DNA of 64,000 bases from Flavobacterium sp. ALD4 (GTDB taxonomy: Bacteria; Bacteroidota; Bacteroidia; Flavobacteriales; Flavobacteriaceae), in assembly GCF_002836475.1 (NCBI RefSeq), contig NZ_PJBJ01000030.1, positions 682,001-746,000 of the forward strand. The letters run 5' to 3'. Position numbers and translations under genes: made by a program. The notes below the pieces were generated by a model. The model ran no database searches, was not told the DNA's origin, and was given only the letters and a program-made list of their open reading frames with translations. This document shows, piece after piece, positions 26,506 through 37,372 of the stretch; position 1 is the first letter of the stretch, and each line of letters starts with the position of its first letter.

Positions 26506-29500
26506 TTAGAAAGAATACCTAGCTCCTACTTGAAGTCTCCACGTTTGAGTAAAGGTTGAGTTATAATCGTATGTACTAACTGGGTATTCACCACTAACTT
26601 TATTAAATGAGTAAGAAGGAACATTGTTAGCATCTTTTCCCTCATATTTTAAAATTTGACCCCTACCAGAGATATTGTTGTTTTTATCAACACCCCATTC
26701 TGAATTTAACATATTCCCTACATTTATAAAATCCATACTAAATTGTAGCGTATTAGTTCTTCCACCTACTTTAAAATAATATTCACGTAATAATCTTAAG
26801 TCAAAACTATTAACCCACGGGCTAAGGGCAGCATTGGCTTCAGCATATTTACCTTTATTCGCTTTCAAATAGCTATCTTGTTCCATAAAGTTAAAGAATG
26901 CATCTTCGCTAGCAGTGTCGATGAATTTAATATCCCCTTTCGCTTTTGGTATGTAAATTAAATCTGCAGCAATGCCATCTCCGTTCATATCATTCGAATA
27001 CGTAAAGCTATTTCCGTAAGGAGAGTAACCTGAATAGAACAAATTAATAAAAGAAGCAGATTTTAAAATATCATTTGACCAAGGAAGTTTATACGATACA
27101 GATGCAATTACTTTGCTTGGCACCACATATTGAGAACGTTGAAGGTCTGGCAAATGTGGCCCATTAACTGTAACTAATCCATCATATGCAGAACGTGCAT
27201 TACTACCAGGCATGCCAGAAATCTCCTGAGATTCAGTATAAGTATATGCTGCCATTAATTTCAAATCCTCTATTGGTTCTGAATTAACTGTAATATTTCC
27301 TATAGTACTAAAACCTTTGCTTGTGTTTGATAACACGTATGCATTTCTTCTATTATAACTAATATCTGCCCTAGCTGGGTAAACATACCTGTCATCAGCA
27401 CCAGAAAAACGATCCCATGTGGAATCTGGCTGCTTTAAATCATAGTTTTTAAGCATCACACCATTCATAGTTTTTGTATAAATTCCTTCAACAGTAACTG
27501 ATAATGGGAAAGAAACAGGAACTTGGTAATCTAAGGCTAGAGAAGATTTCCATACTTGTGGCATTTTAAAATTAGGATCTACACCATTAATATCGCGTGG
27601 TAAAACACCATCCTCAGGAGTAATTGTATTTGGCAAATTTAATCTTTGAATCATTTCATTTACATCAGTAATCATTGGGCCTGCTAAACCCGCTAAGGCT
27701 GGATCAACCTTTTTCACAGAACCATCGAAATTATATGTGGTAGTAGCTGCATAACTTCCCTGAACCATACCTGAGTTGGTTGGCATGTTGGTGAAAAAAA
27801 CCAATGGCAATCTTCCAGAAAAAATACCAGTTCCTCCACGAAGTTTCATTGATTGATCTCCTTTTATATCCCATGAAAAACCAACTCTTGGAGAGAACTG
27901 AACATTGGCATCTGGCCATTTACCAGTATCAATTTTTCTTCCACCAAAATCTAGGTCATAAATAGAGTTATTTCTTAGAATATTATCTTCATACTTCAAA
28001 TAATCGGCACGGATCCCATAAGACAACTTAAAGTTAGGATTAACATCCCAATCATCCTGAAGATAAACTCCAAATTGATTGAAAGCAACTTCAGCAGTTG
28101 GATTTAACTCGCCATCGTAACCATAAGTCAGCGCAAAGTCTCTTGGAGCAGCTTGATTTATAAAATCATCAACACTAGCATAACGATAATAACCTGTCCC
28201 ATTTCTCATATAAGAATTATTTGCCAACTGGTGCTCAAAACTTAGACCACCTGTTATTTTATGGTTATCTAAATAATAGGTCAAATTATCTGTAATTGTG
28301 AATGTGTTGTTGTTAACGGCATTATTCCAAGTAAATAGCTCATAGCCAGCAGATATATAAGGTTCAAGAACCTGTGCTCCAGCTGTTGTTACCCCATTCA
28401 TGATATCAATAAACGGAAAAGGAGAAGAATTTGAACCACGTGCATCTTGTATTTTTGAAGATGTAATAAGGAGCTGATTTGAAAACTTATCTGAAAATCT
28501 ACTATTTAAATCTAATGAAAGTGAATTCACAATGTTATCCGTAGAATAGATAGAATTAGAAAAAGCCATGGAATATTGTGATATACGATCCATTGCTCTG
28601 TTACGGACACCAGCATCTGTTGAGTTACCATTAGTTGGGCTCCATCCTTGGTTTTTAGTATGGTTATAACGCACACTCAATTTGTTTGCATCGTTGATAT
28701 TCCAGTCAAGACGTACAAGAATTTTTTTATTAGTTTCATCAGCAGGATAATCACTATATGAACCTGCATCATAGCCATAGTTAGTACTTAAATGCTCTTT
28801 CACCCTTTCCATATCCGCAATACTAGTGCGTGAAAGTAATAAATCAAGGTTTGCAACACCATCTTCTGAAGGTCTCCAATTAACAACTTGTCCTGGACGA
28901 ACTATAGATTCTGCATTAACAAAAAAGAATAATTTATTTTTAATAATTGGACCTCCAAAAGTGAAACCTTTAGTTGTTGTTGATGCCTCAGGGCGTAATC
29001 CAAAATCAGCATCGCCAATTTTATTGCCTCGCATATCTTGGTTGGTGAAATAAGTATAAGCAGTACCTTTAAATTTGTTAGTTCCCGATTTAGTTATAGC
29101 ATTGATACCACCACCAATAAAATTAGATTGACGCACATCAAAAGGAGCTATTACTACTTGAATTTCTTCAATAGCATCTATTGAAATTGGACTTCCTCCA
29201 CCTGGTAGGCTAGAACTCAATCCAAAGTTGTTGTTAAAGTTAGCGCCATCAATTGTAAAGTTAGTCGAACGACCGTCTCCACCAGCAATGCTCATTCCAT
29301 TAGCATATGGAGAAAGACGAGCAATATCAGTAATACTCCTATTAATTGTTGGCATAGCCGTTATTTGCGCATTAGATATGTTGGTTGTTGCTCCTGTTTT
29401 ATCTCCTGAAAACTTTGTTCTCTTTGTAGAAATAACAACTTGATCTAAAAAAACATTTTCCTCATTTAAAATAACATTATGAAGATAAGCTGAACCTAGC

Positions 29501-29799
29501 CTAATCGTAATATTATTAGTTGTGTTTTTACCATATCCAAGATAAGATACTTCAACACTGTAAGGGCCACCAACACGCATCCCTGGTAAATTGTAATTTC
29601 CTTCGGAATTTGTTACACTACCGTAGGTGGTGCCTGAAGGAGTATGAGTTGCAATTACTGTTACGCCTACAAGAGGTCCTACAGCATCTGTAACTCTCCC
29701 AATAATACTAGATGAAGTGACCTGAGCCATCATAACTGAAGAACATAATAATGTTACAGTCAGTAATAAAAGCCGATTAATTTTTTTCATTGTCTCCAT
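26506..29799 (-). CDS. Oar-like TonB-dependent outer-membrane receptor
   Basis: A 1097-residue protein. It has a signal peptide (MKKINRLLLLTVTLLCSSVMMAQ, with an ATG 9 bases upstream adding MET), a carboxypeptidase-regulatory-like domain at about 30-115 (IIGRVTDAVGPLVGVTVIA, EGNYNLPGM) and a plug domain at about 130-240 (MPTINRSITDIARLSPYANG). A large beta-barrel ends in the aromatic residue of VGARYSF. Such receptors import or export large substrates driven by TonB; Oar members are linked to protein or protease export. The substrate is unknown and there is no SusD partner. It is flanked by two related receptor pseudogenes. Confidence 0.9.
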   Translation of the reverse strand: METMKKINRLLLLTVTLLCSSVMMAQVTSSSIIGRVTDAVGPLVGVTVIATHTPSGTTYGSVTNSEGNYNLPGMRVGGPYSVEVSYLGYGKNTTNNITIRLGSAYLHNVILNEENVFLDQVVISTKRTKFSGDKTGATTNISNAQITAMPTINRSITDIARLSPYANGMSIAGGDGRSTNFTIDGANFNNNFGLSSSLPGGGSPISIDAIEEIQVVIAPFDVRQSNFIGGGINAITKSGTNKFKGTAYTYFTNQDMRGNKIGDADFGLRPEASTTTKGFTFGGPIIKNKLFFFVNAESIVRPGQVVNWRPSEDGVANLDLLLSRTSIADMERVKEHLSTNYGYDAGSYSDYPADETNKKILVRLDWNINDANKLSVRYNHTKNQGWSPTNGNSTDAGVRNRAMDRISQYSMAFSNSIYSTDNIVNSLSLDLNSRFSDKFSNQLLITSSKIQDARGSNSSPFPFIDIMNGVTTAGAQVLEPYISAGYELFTWNNAVNNNTFTITDNLTYYLDNHKITGGLSFEHQLANNSYMRNGTGYYRYASVDDFINQAAPRDFALTYGYDGELNPTAEVAFNQFGVYLQDDWDVNPNFKLSYGIRADYLKYEDNILRNNSIYDLDFGGRKIDTGKWPDANVQFSPRVGFSWDIKGDQSMKLRGGTGIFSGRLPLVFFTNMPTNSGMVQGSYAATTTYNFDGSVKKVDPALAGLAGPMITDVNEMIQRLNLPNTITPEDGVLPRDINGVDPNFKMPQVWKSSLALDYQVPVSFPLSVTVEGIYTKTMNGVMLKNYDLKQPDSTWDRFSGADDRYVYPARADISYNRRNAYVLSNTSKGFSTIGNITVNSEPIEDLKLMAAYTYTESQEISGMPGSNARSAYDGLVTVNGPHLPDLQRSQYVVPSKVIASVSYKLPWSNDILKSASFINLFYSGYSPYGNSFTYSNDMNGDGIAADLIYIPKAKGDIKFIDTASEDAFFNFMEQDSYLKANKGKYAEANAALSPWVNSFDLRLLREYYFKVGGRTNTLQFSMDFINVGNMLNSEWGVDKNNNISGRGQILKYEGKDANNVPSYSFNKVSGEYPVSTYDYNSTFTQTWRLQVGARYSF

Positions 29800-29822
29800 T
29801 TTTTGTTTTTTGTTATTTTTGC

Positions 29823-29830
29823 CAAAATTA
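29823..29830 (-). promoter_or_regulatory. -7 element of the receptor promoter
   Basis: Read leftward TAATTTTG fits TAnnTTTG, 23 bases before the start codon. No clear -33 TTG. Confidence 0.4.
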
Positions 29831-30126
29831 TAACAATTTTAACTAAAAAGGTTAACACAGTGTTAAGAAAAAACTTTCGTTTTATTGATTTTGGATAAAT
29901 AAAAACTACTAATTTCATTTATTTTGCTTAATTAGTACGGAATTAATAATTTTAATTAATTTTAATAATTAATACTTTTAATTAAATGAAAAATTAATAG
30001 GAATACGATAAAAGTGAAAGGACCTTTTTTTTACTTAAAATCAGATCTTTACACCTGTAAAAAAGGCAACTTATTTCTTCAAAAACAATCCAAAACAAAT
30101 GCAGCCGAACCTCCTTTATTGTTTTT
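29831..30126. other. AT-rich intergenic stretch
   Basis: Spacer between the receptor promoter and the 3' end of the second receptor pseudogene. It contains runs of interlocking TTAATTAA-like palindromes near 29940-29990. No gene seen and no convincing terminator for the pseudogene. Confidence 0.45.
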
Positions 30127-32260
30127 TTAGAAATTGTAAAACAAGCTATAATTCCATGTTCTTCCGAAACCAAAATTTACATTATTGGACGTATCAATTC
30201 CCTTAAACAGTTGAGCATCCTTATACGTTTGGTATGAGACAGCGGTATCAAAATCCGTCTGACTTTTTATGATATCCGTTTTTGATTCTGAGATATAAAC
30301 CGCATCCAAAACGTTATTCACATTTAATCTAAAAAGAACCGAGTCACCTCTATTTTGACCCAATAGCAACTTATAAGAGACACCGGCATCAACTAAACCA
30401 TACGACGGCAATTTCAAAGAGCCTTTATCTGATACACTTGTTAAATATGTTGGATAAAATCAGCATATAAATTGGTAGCATAAAGATAGTTCGCATCTAT
30501 TTTCACCCTTTTTACCAGCTCATAAGTTGCACCAATTGCCGCTGTACTTTGCGCCGCATTACCCACTTTAACTTTATCCAAATACAATACGTTTGCACCT
30601 GCTCCAAATAATTGATTGGAAAGAGTATATCTCGTACTTGTCGCATTTCCGTTATAAAACCAATTGCCATAAGACAACATACCGTTGACCATCAATTTAT
30701 TTATAGGCTTAAAATTGAAGTCTAACTCTACCCCCTGATGCGTTTTACTTAAACCCTCATATAAAAAATAACCATTAGGGTTTTCTAAAGTACCCGCAAC
30801 TACAGTACGATCGCCCACAGTCTGAAAACGGTCTTTCCAGGTCGTTCTGTATAAGTTTAGATTTGTAGTGAATTTTGAAGAATGAAATCCGTACCCTGAT
30901 TCCATACCTACAATTTTTTCGTTGGTTAAATTATCATTTACATAATTTCTACCAAAAGGATATACCGCATACATAAAAGGTTGTTTTGAATAATACCCTG
31001 AATTCACAAATAGATTATGATTCTCATTAATATTATAATTCAAGCACGCTTTAATGTTTCCACCCACTATTTTCTTGAAATCGGTTTCTTGATTTCCACT
31101 TGCGTCTGTAAATCTAAAATAATCAATTCTTTTGAAGACTTCTTGGAAAAGGCACCTTGTACAAAGGCAGTTAAATTGTTTTTAGAATACTCTAATTGAG
31201 CAAATGCCCCTAACCAATTTATTTTACTGTCTGTATCACAAGTTATCTTTTCCTGATAATCTGAATTCCAAAATGGATTAATACTTGGCCTTACACGATA
31301 GGTATTTGTAATAATATTAGGTTGCGGAGCATTAATATCTCCATCGGAATCCGTTAAATTATCTCTATAGGCATCCCCTCCTAATAAATCATTTAAAACA
31401 CGAAAGTGACTTCCTTTATAAGTTCTTAAATCCACTCCGACATCTAACGTGATCCCTTCAGCAATTTTTGTATTTAAACTTGCCGCCCCGTCATACCAGT
31501 TATGCAAATTCGTATAAGCAGCCTTAGTGATACCTGTTGCATTATTGTACGCATACGGATTTGCCGCAGTACCCGAACCCGTTCTTCCGGACTCATCAGA
31601 GTTTATATACAATCCATTAGTCAAAATCCTAGTTTGACGAACTCCGTTAATTAAAATAGCATTACCACTGTTCCATGCGTAAATCTTATCATAATCACGA
31701 CTTCCGTCACTGTTTGCAAAATTATCATCCGTGTATTGCAACCCTCTTATTCCTCCGCTATCTGATGTTCCACCACCGCCTGCCCACGAACCGTATAAAA
31801 CCGCAGAAAGCTTCGTTTCCTCGGATATTTCAAAGCCCTAGCTGAATGACGCCACCGGCTTATGATAATAGTTCGTTCTCATGTTGAACGCTTCGCCATT
31901 TAAATATTCGACATCTATATTTAGCTTTCTATTTGGTTCACCGCTAGCTCCATATTTCAAATAGTCTGCAATAGAGATGTTGGTAGTTTTTTGATCATGC
32001 CAGTAAGTACTACCAGTAAAAATAAACTGAAAACTATTTTTAAGATTTAATTCATAGCCTAAGCCAATAAAGTAATTTTTTGCTCTAAATTGAGTTCCAT
32101 CAACGTAACCGTCACCACGAGTTTGGCTAAATAGTACTACAGCCGAAAGTCCATTGGCCATTTTTCTTTTGGAATAAGTGGCTTTATATTTAAAATAATA
32201 ATTATTCCCAAAAGTAGAACTGACCGTTCCACCCTCTTTGTTATCAGCCGTTTTTATTAT
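30127..32260 (-). pseudogene. 5'-truncated, multiply broken TonB-dependent receptor
   Basis: A second receptor remnant, of a different subtype from the Oar-like pair. What remains runs from the end of the plug (KTADNKEGGTVSSTFGNN) to the C-terminal strand (RTWNYSLFYNF). Defects: the N-terminal half of the plug and the signal are absent, with the break directly beside the pgi terminator; an in-frame TAG at 31838-31840 between SFS and GFEISEET; a one-base loss near 31085 (after VEIKK) and another near 30457 (DFIQ should continue PTYLTSVSDKG). Three separate lesions mean it is older or less constrained than the first pseudogene. Confidence 0.85.
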
Positions 32261-32297
32261 TATAAAACAAAAGCCCCTGTTTTTGAAAAACAAGAGC
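32261..32297 (-). terminator. Terminator of pgi
   Basis: Leftward stem AGCTCTTGTTTTT / AAAAACAGGGGCT (with G-U pairs) followed by TTTG..T's, about 75 bases after the pgi stop codon. The receptor pseudogene starts immediately beyond it. Confidence 0.7.
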
Positions 32298-32369
32298 TCT
32301 ACATCATATCGGTTTTAGTGAAAAATTAAAAGAAATATAATTCCAACTCTTTCCTTTAACCTCACAATT

Positions 32370-34022
32370 CTATTTATTCTTCAAATAATAATCCAAAAGA
32401 AATGAAGTTGAACTATCGTGATTGCTTATTTCTTTCGAATTAAGTTCTTCTAGAATAGAGTTGGCCAGTTGCTTTCCAAGCTCCACTCCCCATTGATCAA
32501 AACTAAAAATATTCCAAATCACTCCTTGCACAAAAATCTTATGTTCGTACAATGCGATTAAAGACCCTAATGCTTTTGGAGTCAATTTTTCAATTAAGAT
32601 GGTGTTCGTAGGCTTATTTCCTGCAAAAACTTTAAAAGGCAATAGGAATTTTGCTCTCTCGGCATCAAGTCCTTGTTTATCAAATTCAGCCTTTACCTTT
32701 TCTGCTGTTTTTCCGTGCATTAGAGCTTCCGTTTGTGCAAAATAATTAGACATCAGTTTATCATGATGCTCTTCATCGCCATACAACGGTTTTACAAATC
32801 CAATGAAATCTGAAGGGATTAACTTCGTTCCTTGATGAATTAACTGGAAAAAAGCATGTTGCGCATTAGTTCCGGGTTCTCCCCAAATAATAGTTCCAGT
32901 CTCGTAGTTAACAGGTATCCCGTCTCTACCCACACTTTTACCATTACTTTCCATTGTTCCCTGTTGTAAATAAGGAGCTAGTTTTTGAAGATATTGTGTG
33001 TAAGGAATCAACGCTTCGCTCTCCGCTCCAAAAAAATTATTGTACCAGATACTCAACAAGGCAAGAACAACCGGCATATTCTGATCAAAATCAGCCGTTT
33101 TAAAATGGTCATCCATTTCATTTGCACCACTTAACAATTCATCAAAATTATCAAAGCCTATCGCTAAACTTATGGTTAACCCAACGGCACTCCATAATGA
33201 AAAACGACCGCCAACCCAATCCCACATCGGGAAAACATTTTCTGAATTAATTCCAAATTCAGTCACCTTTTGAATATTGGTGGAGACAGCCACAAAATGT
33301 TTGGCTATATCTTCTTGCGTTGTTCCAAATTCCTTAGATAAAAACCATTCTTTGATGGTTTCGGAGTTTGTTAACGTCTCTTGAGTTGTAAACGTTTTAG
33401 AAACAACAACAAAAAGGGTTGTTTCAGGATTCAGCTTCTTTATGATTTCATTTACATGATCTCCATCTATATTCGAAACAAAATGAACATTAAACTGATT
33501 TTTATAAAACTGCAATGCTTCAACAACCATCGCCGGACCTAAATCAGAACCCCCAATACCAATATTTACAATATCAGTGAAAGGCTTCCCTGTGTATCCC
33601 GTTCTTTCTCCTGCTATTATTTCATTCGAAAAAGCTTTAACCTTTCTTTTTACATCATAAATTTCAGGAACTACATTTTGCCCGTTTACATTTATAACCG
33701 CTGATTCTTTTGCTCTTAAAGCAGTATGAAGCACCGCTCTGTTTTCAGTTTGATTAATTATCTCCCCGGCAAAATAATCCGAAATTGCCTTTTTTAGACC
33801 AACCTCATTTGCCAATTCCAATAAAAGGTCTATTGTTTCTTGATTGATAATATTTTTTGAATAATCTATTAGAAAATCATTCCATTTCAGGTGAAACTTT
33901 GCTGTTCTACTAACATCCACTTGAAACATCTCCTGCATCGTGGCATTTCGCATATCATCAAAGTGCTTTTGTAGATTTTTCCAAGACGCTGTATTTGTGG
34001 GGTTTATTGTATTTAAAGCCAT
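32370..34022 (-). CDS. pgi: Glucose-6-phosphate isomerase
   Basis: Interconverts glucose 6-phosphate and fructose 6-phosphate in glycolysis and gluconeogenesis. The 550-residue protein is full length, with the sugar-phosphate-binding [26 protein letters not shown], the catalytic Glu region GTMESNGKS and the C-terminal [11 protein letters not shown]. Monocistronic. Confidence 0.96.
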   Translation of the reverse strand: MALNTINPTNTASWKNLQKHFDDMRNATMQEMFQVDVSRTAKFHLKWNDFLIDYSKNIINQETIDLLLELANEVGLKKAISDYFAGEIINQTENRAVLHTALRAKESAVINVNGQNVVPEIYDVKRKVKAFSNEIIAGERTGYTGKPFTDIVNIGIGGSDLGPAMVVEALQFYKNQFNVHFVSNIDGDHVNEIIKKLNPETTLFVVVSKTFTTQETLTNSETIKEWFLSKEFGTTQEDIAKHFVAVSTNIQKVTEFGINSENVFPMWDWVGGRFSLWSAVGLTISLAIGFDNFDELLSGANEMDDHFKTADFDQNMPVVLALLSIWYNNFFGAESEALIPYTQYLQKLAPYLQQGTMESNGKSVGRDGIPVNYETGTIIWGEPGTNAQHAFFQLIHQGTKLIPSDFIGFVKPLYGDEEHHDKLMSNYFAQTEALMHGKTAEKVKAEFDKQGLDAERAKFLLPFKVFAGNKPTNTILIEKLTPKALGSLIALYEHKIFVQGVIWNIFSFDQWGVELGKQLANSILEELNSKEISNHDSSTSFLLDYYLKNK

Positions 34023-34150
34023 TTTTATTTTAATTCAAGTATTAATCCTGTTTTGGCAAAAATACTGAAATTAGTTTTAATTGCTTAACCCTTTTAATTT
34101 ATATCACAATTTAGCGGGAATTGAAAAGATATTATCATCGTAAAAAAGAA

Positions 34151-34187
34151 GGGAGGGCCATTATTTAATATAAATAATGGCCCTCCC
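34151..34187 (-). terminator. Terminator of the M23 peptidase gene
   Basis: Long perfect stem GGGAGGGCCATTATTTA / TAAATAATGGCCCTCCC, with a T-rich tail leftward. It ends the DUF3108-kynA-M23 unit. Confidence 0.9.
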
Positions 34188-34233
34188 TAATAAATCATCT
34201 TATCATAAATTAACTCAAAGGAAACCCATTAAT

Positions 34234-35466
34234 TTATAAATTACCAACGCTGTCTAACTCAAACTTCAACGGCTCAATAGTCGTTAAAAAACGAGCTCTA
34301 TTAGCACTTCTCATTGGCTCTCCTCCTGGTAATTTTAACTTTAGGGCATCAACTTGTCTTCCGTTTTTCCAAAAACGATAACATACATGAGGTCCCGTCG
34401 CCAGACCTGTACTACCGACCCTACCAATAACATCTCCTTGATTTACATGTTGACCACGTCGAACCAAAATTTTTGACATGTGTAAGTATTGAGTCGAATA
34501 CGTCCCATTGTGTTTCACTTTGACATAGTTACCGTTTCCTGCAGTATACCCTGTTCTTTCCACCGTGCCTGAAGCAGTAGTAGTAATTGGCGTTCCTCTT
34601 GGTGCGGCATAATCGGTTCCTTTATGTGCTTTCCATCTGTGCTGTACAGGATGATACCTATTCATGGAAAACCGGGAAGTCAATCTGCTGAATTTAATAG
34701 GTGTTTTAAGAAAGAAATTTTTTAAGGTTTTTCCATCCTCGTCGTAATACCCTACTTGCCCAGAGGCGGCATTTTGAACATATGGGAAGGCATAAATAAT
34801 TTTTCCCTTATATTCGAAAAACGAAGCTTCCAGATCCTCAACGCCATTATAAACAGAATCATTAATAAATCTTTCCGTAAAAGTAACGGCAAAACGATCC
34901 CCTTTCTTTAGTTTAAAAAAGTCAATAGACCATGAATATATTTTTGTGATTCTACTCGCTAAAGCAGCCTCTACTCCGGCATTCCCAAGAGTTTCAGATA
35001 ACGACCCTTTTAAAACGCCGCCTATAGTTCGTCTTCTGATAGTAATTGGTCTCGTTTTTTTATAAGCCACTATCGTAGTATCACGAAAATCGAATACATA
35101 GTAGTTCAAAGCATCTGGTTGATACACAAAAACCTGTAGCTTATTTGTTTTATCTTTTGACCTAAGCATCGTGTAAGCTCTGTTAGGTCTAATGTAACGA
35201 ACATTAAAAGTATCCCTCACGCTTTTTACGATCTCGAACACTTTTCGGTCGCCGATGTTTTGTTTACTTATAATTGTACCAAAATTATCTCCCCTTTTAA
35301 TGGTATCCTGAACGACATTAAATTCAGAATAATTAAATCCAAAATCAGAATTCTCTGCTATCGGTTTAACGGTTTTAACTTTAGTCTTTGCTTCTGGTTT
35401 ATCATTGGATTCATTGCATGATAGTATTGATGTTAATACTATTAAAATAATTAATACTTTCTTCAA
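34234..35466 (-). CDS. M23 family metallopeptidase lipoprotein
   Basis: A 410-residue lipoprotein (signal ending TSILSC, Cys about 17) with a C-terminal M23/LytM domain. The zinc ligands are visible in HKGTDYAAPRGTPI (His, Asp), YLHMSKI and GPHVCYRFWKNG. The middle region (about 50-270) resembles the OapA-like domains that precede M23 domains in DacB/MepM-type peptidoglycan endopeptidases. It likely cleaves cell-wall cross-links or activates amidases. It follows kynA by 25 bases and is probably co-transcribed, although functionally unrelated. Confidence 0.88.
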   Translation of the reverse strand: MKKVLIILIVLTSILSCNESNDKPEAKTKVKTVKPIAENSDFGFNYSEFNVVQDTIKRGDNFGTIISKQNIGDRKVFEIVKSVRDTFNVRYIRPNRAYTMLRSKDKTNKLQVFVYQPDALNYYVFDFRDTTIVAYKKTRPITIRRRTIGGVLKGSLSETLGNAGVEAALASRITKIYSWSIDFFKLKKGDRFAVTFTERFINDSVYNGVEDLEASFFEYKGKIIYAFPYVQNAASGQVGYYDEDGKTLKNFFLKTPIKFSRLTSRFSMNRYHPVQHRWKAHKGTDYAAPRGTPITTTASGTVERTGYTAGNGNYVKVKHNGTYSTQYLHMSKILVRRGQHVNQGDVIGRVGSTGLATGPHVCYRFWKNGRQVDALKLKLPGGEPMRSANRARFLTTIEPLKFELDSVGNL

Positions 35467-35491
35467 ACCGTATTTTGTTTTTTAATTCAAC

Positions 35492-36427
35492 TTATATTTC
35501 TACACCCCAATTTGCCAATTCCTCAGCGCTCCACAACTCTGGAAAGAATATCCTTCGCTGGTATTTTGGGTGCATGTATTTTCTCCAATCACTTCCTCCC
35601 GTTGCCTCTCCAGTACCTTTTCCGCTTTGGTCAATATATTTAATGGCAACATTCAAATGCTGCATGACCCAGGTGATATTAACGGTATGGTCAAAATGAC
35701 GCATCGCTTTTATCAACTCAGGGTTTTTCTGGTCGCCATCTGGAAGTTGTTTGAATTTCTGCCAGATATTAATGGAGTTGTACTCTTCCATGTGGTCCAA
35801 GAAGGTTTTTTTGTATTTTCTTTCAAATTCTTCTAACAAGTACGACTTCTTGCCTGTTGCGTAGTCTTTACCCGCGGCTTGCCAATATAAATGTTCAAAA
35901 GCATGTTCGTAAGGAGTATCTCTATCGATAGAGCCTCTGTACCTATTATCAATAAGGTTAATCAAGTCAGTAGAAGAAAATTCAATTAATCTGTACTGGG
36001 CACTTTGAAAACCACTAGCAGGAGTCAAGGTGTTCCTGAACTTCATATATTGTTCCACTTCCATACCATTTTCCATAATACTGAAAGAGGTGGTGAGCAT
36101 ATCAAAATACCGACTGATTCTCATTAATCTTTCTGCGAAGAAATCAGTTTTAATATTTTGACAATAGGCAATTTGATTCATTTCCCAAAGAATCATCTTG
36201 AATATCAATTCATTCACTTGATGATACATTATAAAAACCATTTCATCCGGAAGTGTTGTCCTCTGAGTTTGTATATTTAATAAGGCATCGGTCTGGATAT
36301 AGTCCCAATACGTTATTGGTTTGGACCAAAGTAAGCCTTCTAAGTGCGTTTCTGTTTTTTGGTCTATGGATGCATATTTTTTCTCAATTTCGTTTAAAAT
36401 AGCTTCTGCATTCTGACTAATGTTCAT
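35492..36427 (-). CDS. kynA: Tryptophan 2,3-dioxygenase family protein
   Basis: Heme enzyme that opens the indole ring of tryptophan to N-formylkynurenine. The 311-residue protein shows the family segments MYHQVNELIFKMILWEM, SGFQSAQYRLIE and the region expected to hold the heme-ligand His, WVMQHLNVA. It is located in the same leftward cluster as hppD and hmgA, giving tryptophan and tyrosine catabolic entry steps side by side. Its start overlaps the DUF3108 stop by one base (TAATG), indicating translational coupling. Confidence 0.88.
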   Translation of the reverse strand: MNISQNAEAILNEIEKKYASIDQKTETHLEGLLWSKPITYWDYIQTDALLNIQTQRTTLPDEMVFIMYHQVNELIFKMILWEMNQIAYCQNIKTDFFAERLMRISRYFDMLTTSFSIMENGMEVEQYMKFRNTLTPASGFQSAQYRLIEFSSTDLINLIDNRYRGSIDRDTPYEHAFEHLYWQAAGKDYATGKKSYLLEEFERKYKKTFLDHMEEYNSINIWQKFKQLPDGDQKNPELIKAMRHFDHTVNITWVMQHLNVAIKYIDQSGKGTGEATGGSDWRKYMHPKYQRRIFFPELWSAEELANWGVEI

Positions 36428-37197
36428 TATCTTTTTATTTTAAATGGATTGTTCAGTCCTTTAAATTCATCCAAGTCCGCTTTTATTGACCCTACTGCTA
36501 AATCAGCTTTTATTCGAATAGGTAACCTGTTGTCGTCGTCTGAAATCCAAACCGTTAGACTCTCCTGTTCTTTAAAAACACGACCTGATTGCACCAAAGG
36601 TTTAAAGACCATGGATGACACAACACCAAATTTAGTCGTAATATCTTCACGACCTACAAACTTTAACTTAAATTTTGTGGTTTCATCATCAATAAACATA
36701 TTAATGACAATAGACTCTCCTTGATTGATTTTATCAATATTAGGATAATTCCTCAAATAATAAAATGCAGATAAGATGTCTTGAGTATTTTTTGGAGTGA
36801 CAAAAGTTTTTTCGTTTCTGTTTTTATAATCTTTCACCAAAACACTACTGGCTGATTGATTAAAAAAACCTTCTTGATTTTTAATATACCCTCCTTCATT
36901 GATCTTCCTCAAATACTTTAGGGGATTACCGGATTCCTTATCGATATAACTTTCATACAAGTCGTCCACTTTGAAAAAAAAGCGAGACATTCCTGTCGTA
37001 TATCCTTTACCTACAACATGGAACGTTTTTTTATTGTTTACTACGGCGTCTTTGACCTCCAGCGTTGCATACCCAGCATTTACAAAACCATAATGGATTC
37101 GGAATTTAAACCATTCACCTACATCGTAAGCGTCTTCTTGAGGAGCATCGAAACTTACCGTTAATATCAATAATAAGAATAGTATATATTTTTTCAT
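36427..37197 (-). CDS. DUF3108 domain protein
   Basis: A 256-residue exported protein with a signal peptide (MKKYILFLLLILTVSFDAPQ). The rest matches the DUF3108 pattern: GEWFKFRIHYGFVNAGYATLEV near the start and LTVWISDDDNRLPIRIKADLAVGSIKADL at the end. The biochemical role is unknown; the fold is predicted to be an envelope beta-rich domain. It is translationally coupled to kynA (one-base stop/start overlap). Confidence 0.82.
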   Translation of the reverse strand: MKKYILFLLLILTVSFDAPQEDAYDVGEWFKFRIHYGFVNAGYATLEVKDAVVNNKKTFHVVGKGYTTGMSRFFFKVDDLYESYIDKESGNPLKYLRKINEGGYIKNQEGFFNQSASSVLVKDYKNRNEKTFVTPKNTQDILSAFYYLRNYPNIDKINQGESIVINMFIDDETTKFKLKFVGREDITTKFGVVSSMVFKPLVQSGRVFKEQESLTVWISDDDNRLPIRIKADLAVGSIKADLDEFKGLNNPFKIKR

Positions 37198-37242
37198 AAC
37201 TTACTTTGTCTGTTTCATTAACTGAACTTGCAAATTCTGTTC

Positions 37243-37273
37243 CAAATATATTAAAACAAAAAAACTCAGTCAA
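37243..37273 (-). promoter_or_regulatory. Promoter of the DUF3108-kynA-M23 operon
   Basis: Read leftward: TTG (37271-37273), 20-base spacer, TATATTTG (37243-37250). The -33 element lies in the loop of the small-RNA terminator, so the two units are packed back to front. Confidence 0.65.
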
Positions 37274-37290
37274 ATAATGACTGAGTTTTT
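37258..37290 (-). terminator. Terminator of the candidate small RNA
   Basis: Stem ACTCAGTCA / TGACTGAGT with A-run and T-run on the two sides, so it can act in both directions. Confidence 0.85.
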
Positions 37291-37367
37291 ATGCTATTAA
37301 CTAACCAAAAAACTATAAATTATGAAATTTATATCAATACGGAAGGAAACCACCCCTTCCTTTTTGC
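37258..37367 (-). ncRNA. Candidate small RNA between hppD and DUF3108
   Basis: A complete small transcription unit with no ORF. It has a promoter at 37373-37406, an expected start near 37367, a 5' hairpin GGAAGG / CCTTCC with an 8-base loop (37341-37360), an unpaired AT-rich middle and a strong terminator stem. Predicted length is about 110 nt. The DUF3108 operon has its own promoter downstream, so this is not simply a leader. It could belong to a known flavobacterial RNA family such as Flavo-1; I cannot check. Confidence 0.6.
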
Positions 37368-37372
37368 GAGTG

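Noticed and set aside
22674-32300. Genomic island or prophage
   Set aside because: No integrase, transposase, tRNA target or composition change is visible; the region is better explained by decay of native surface-protein genes.
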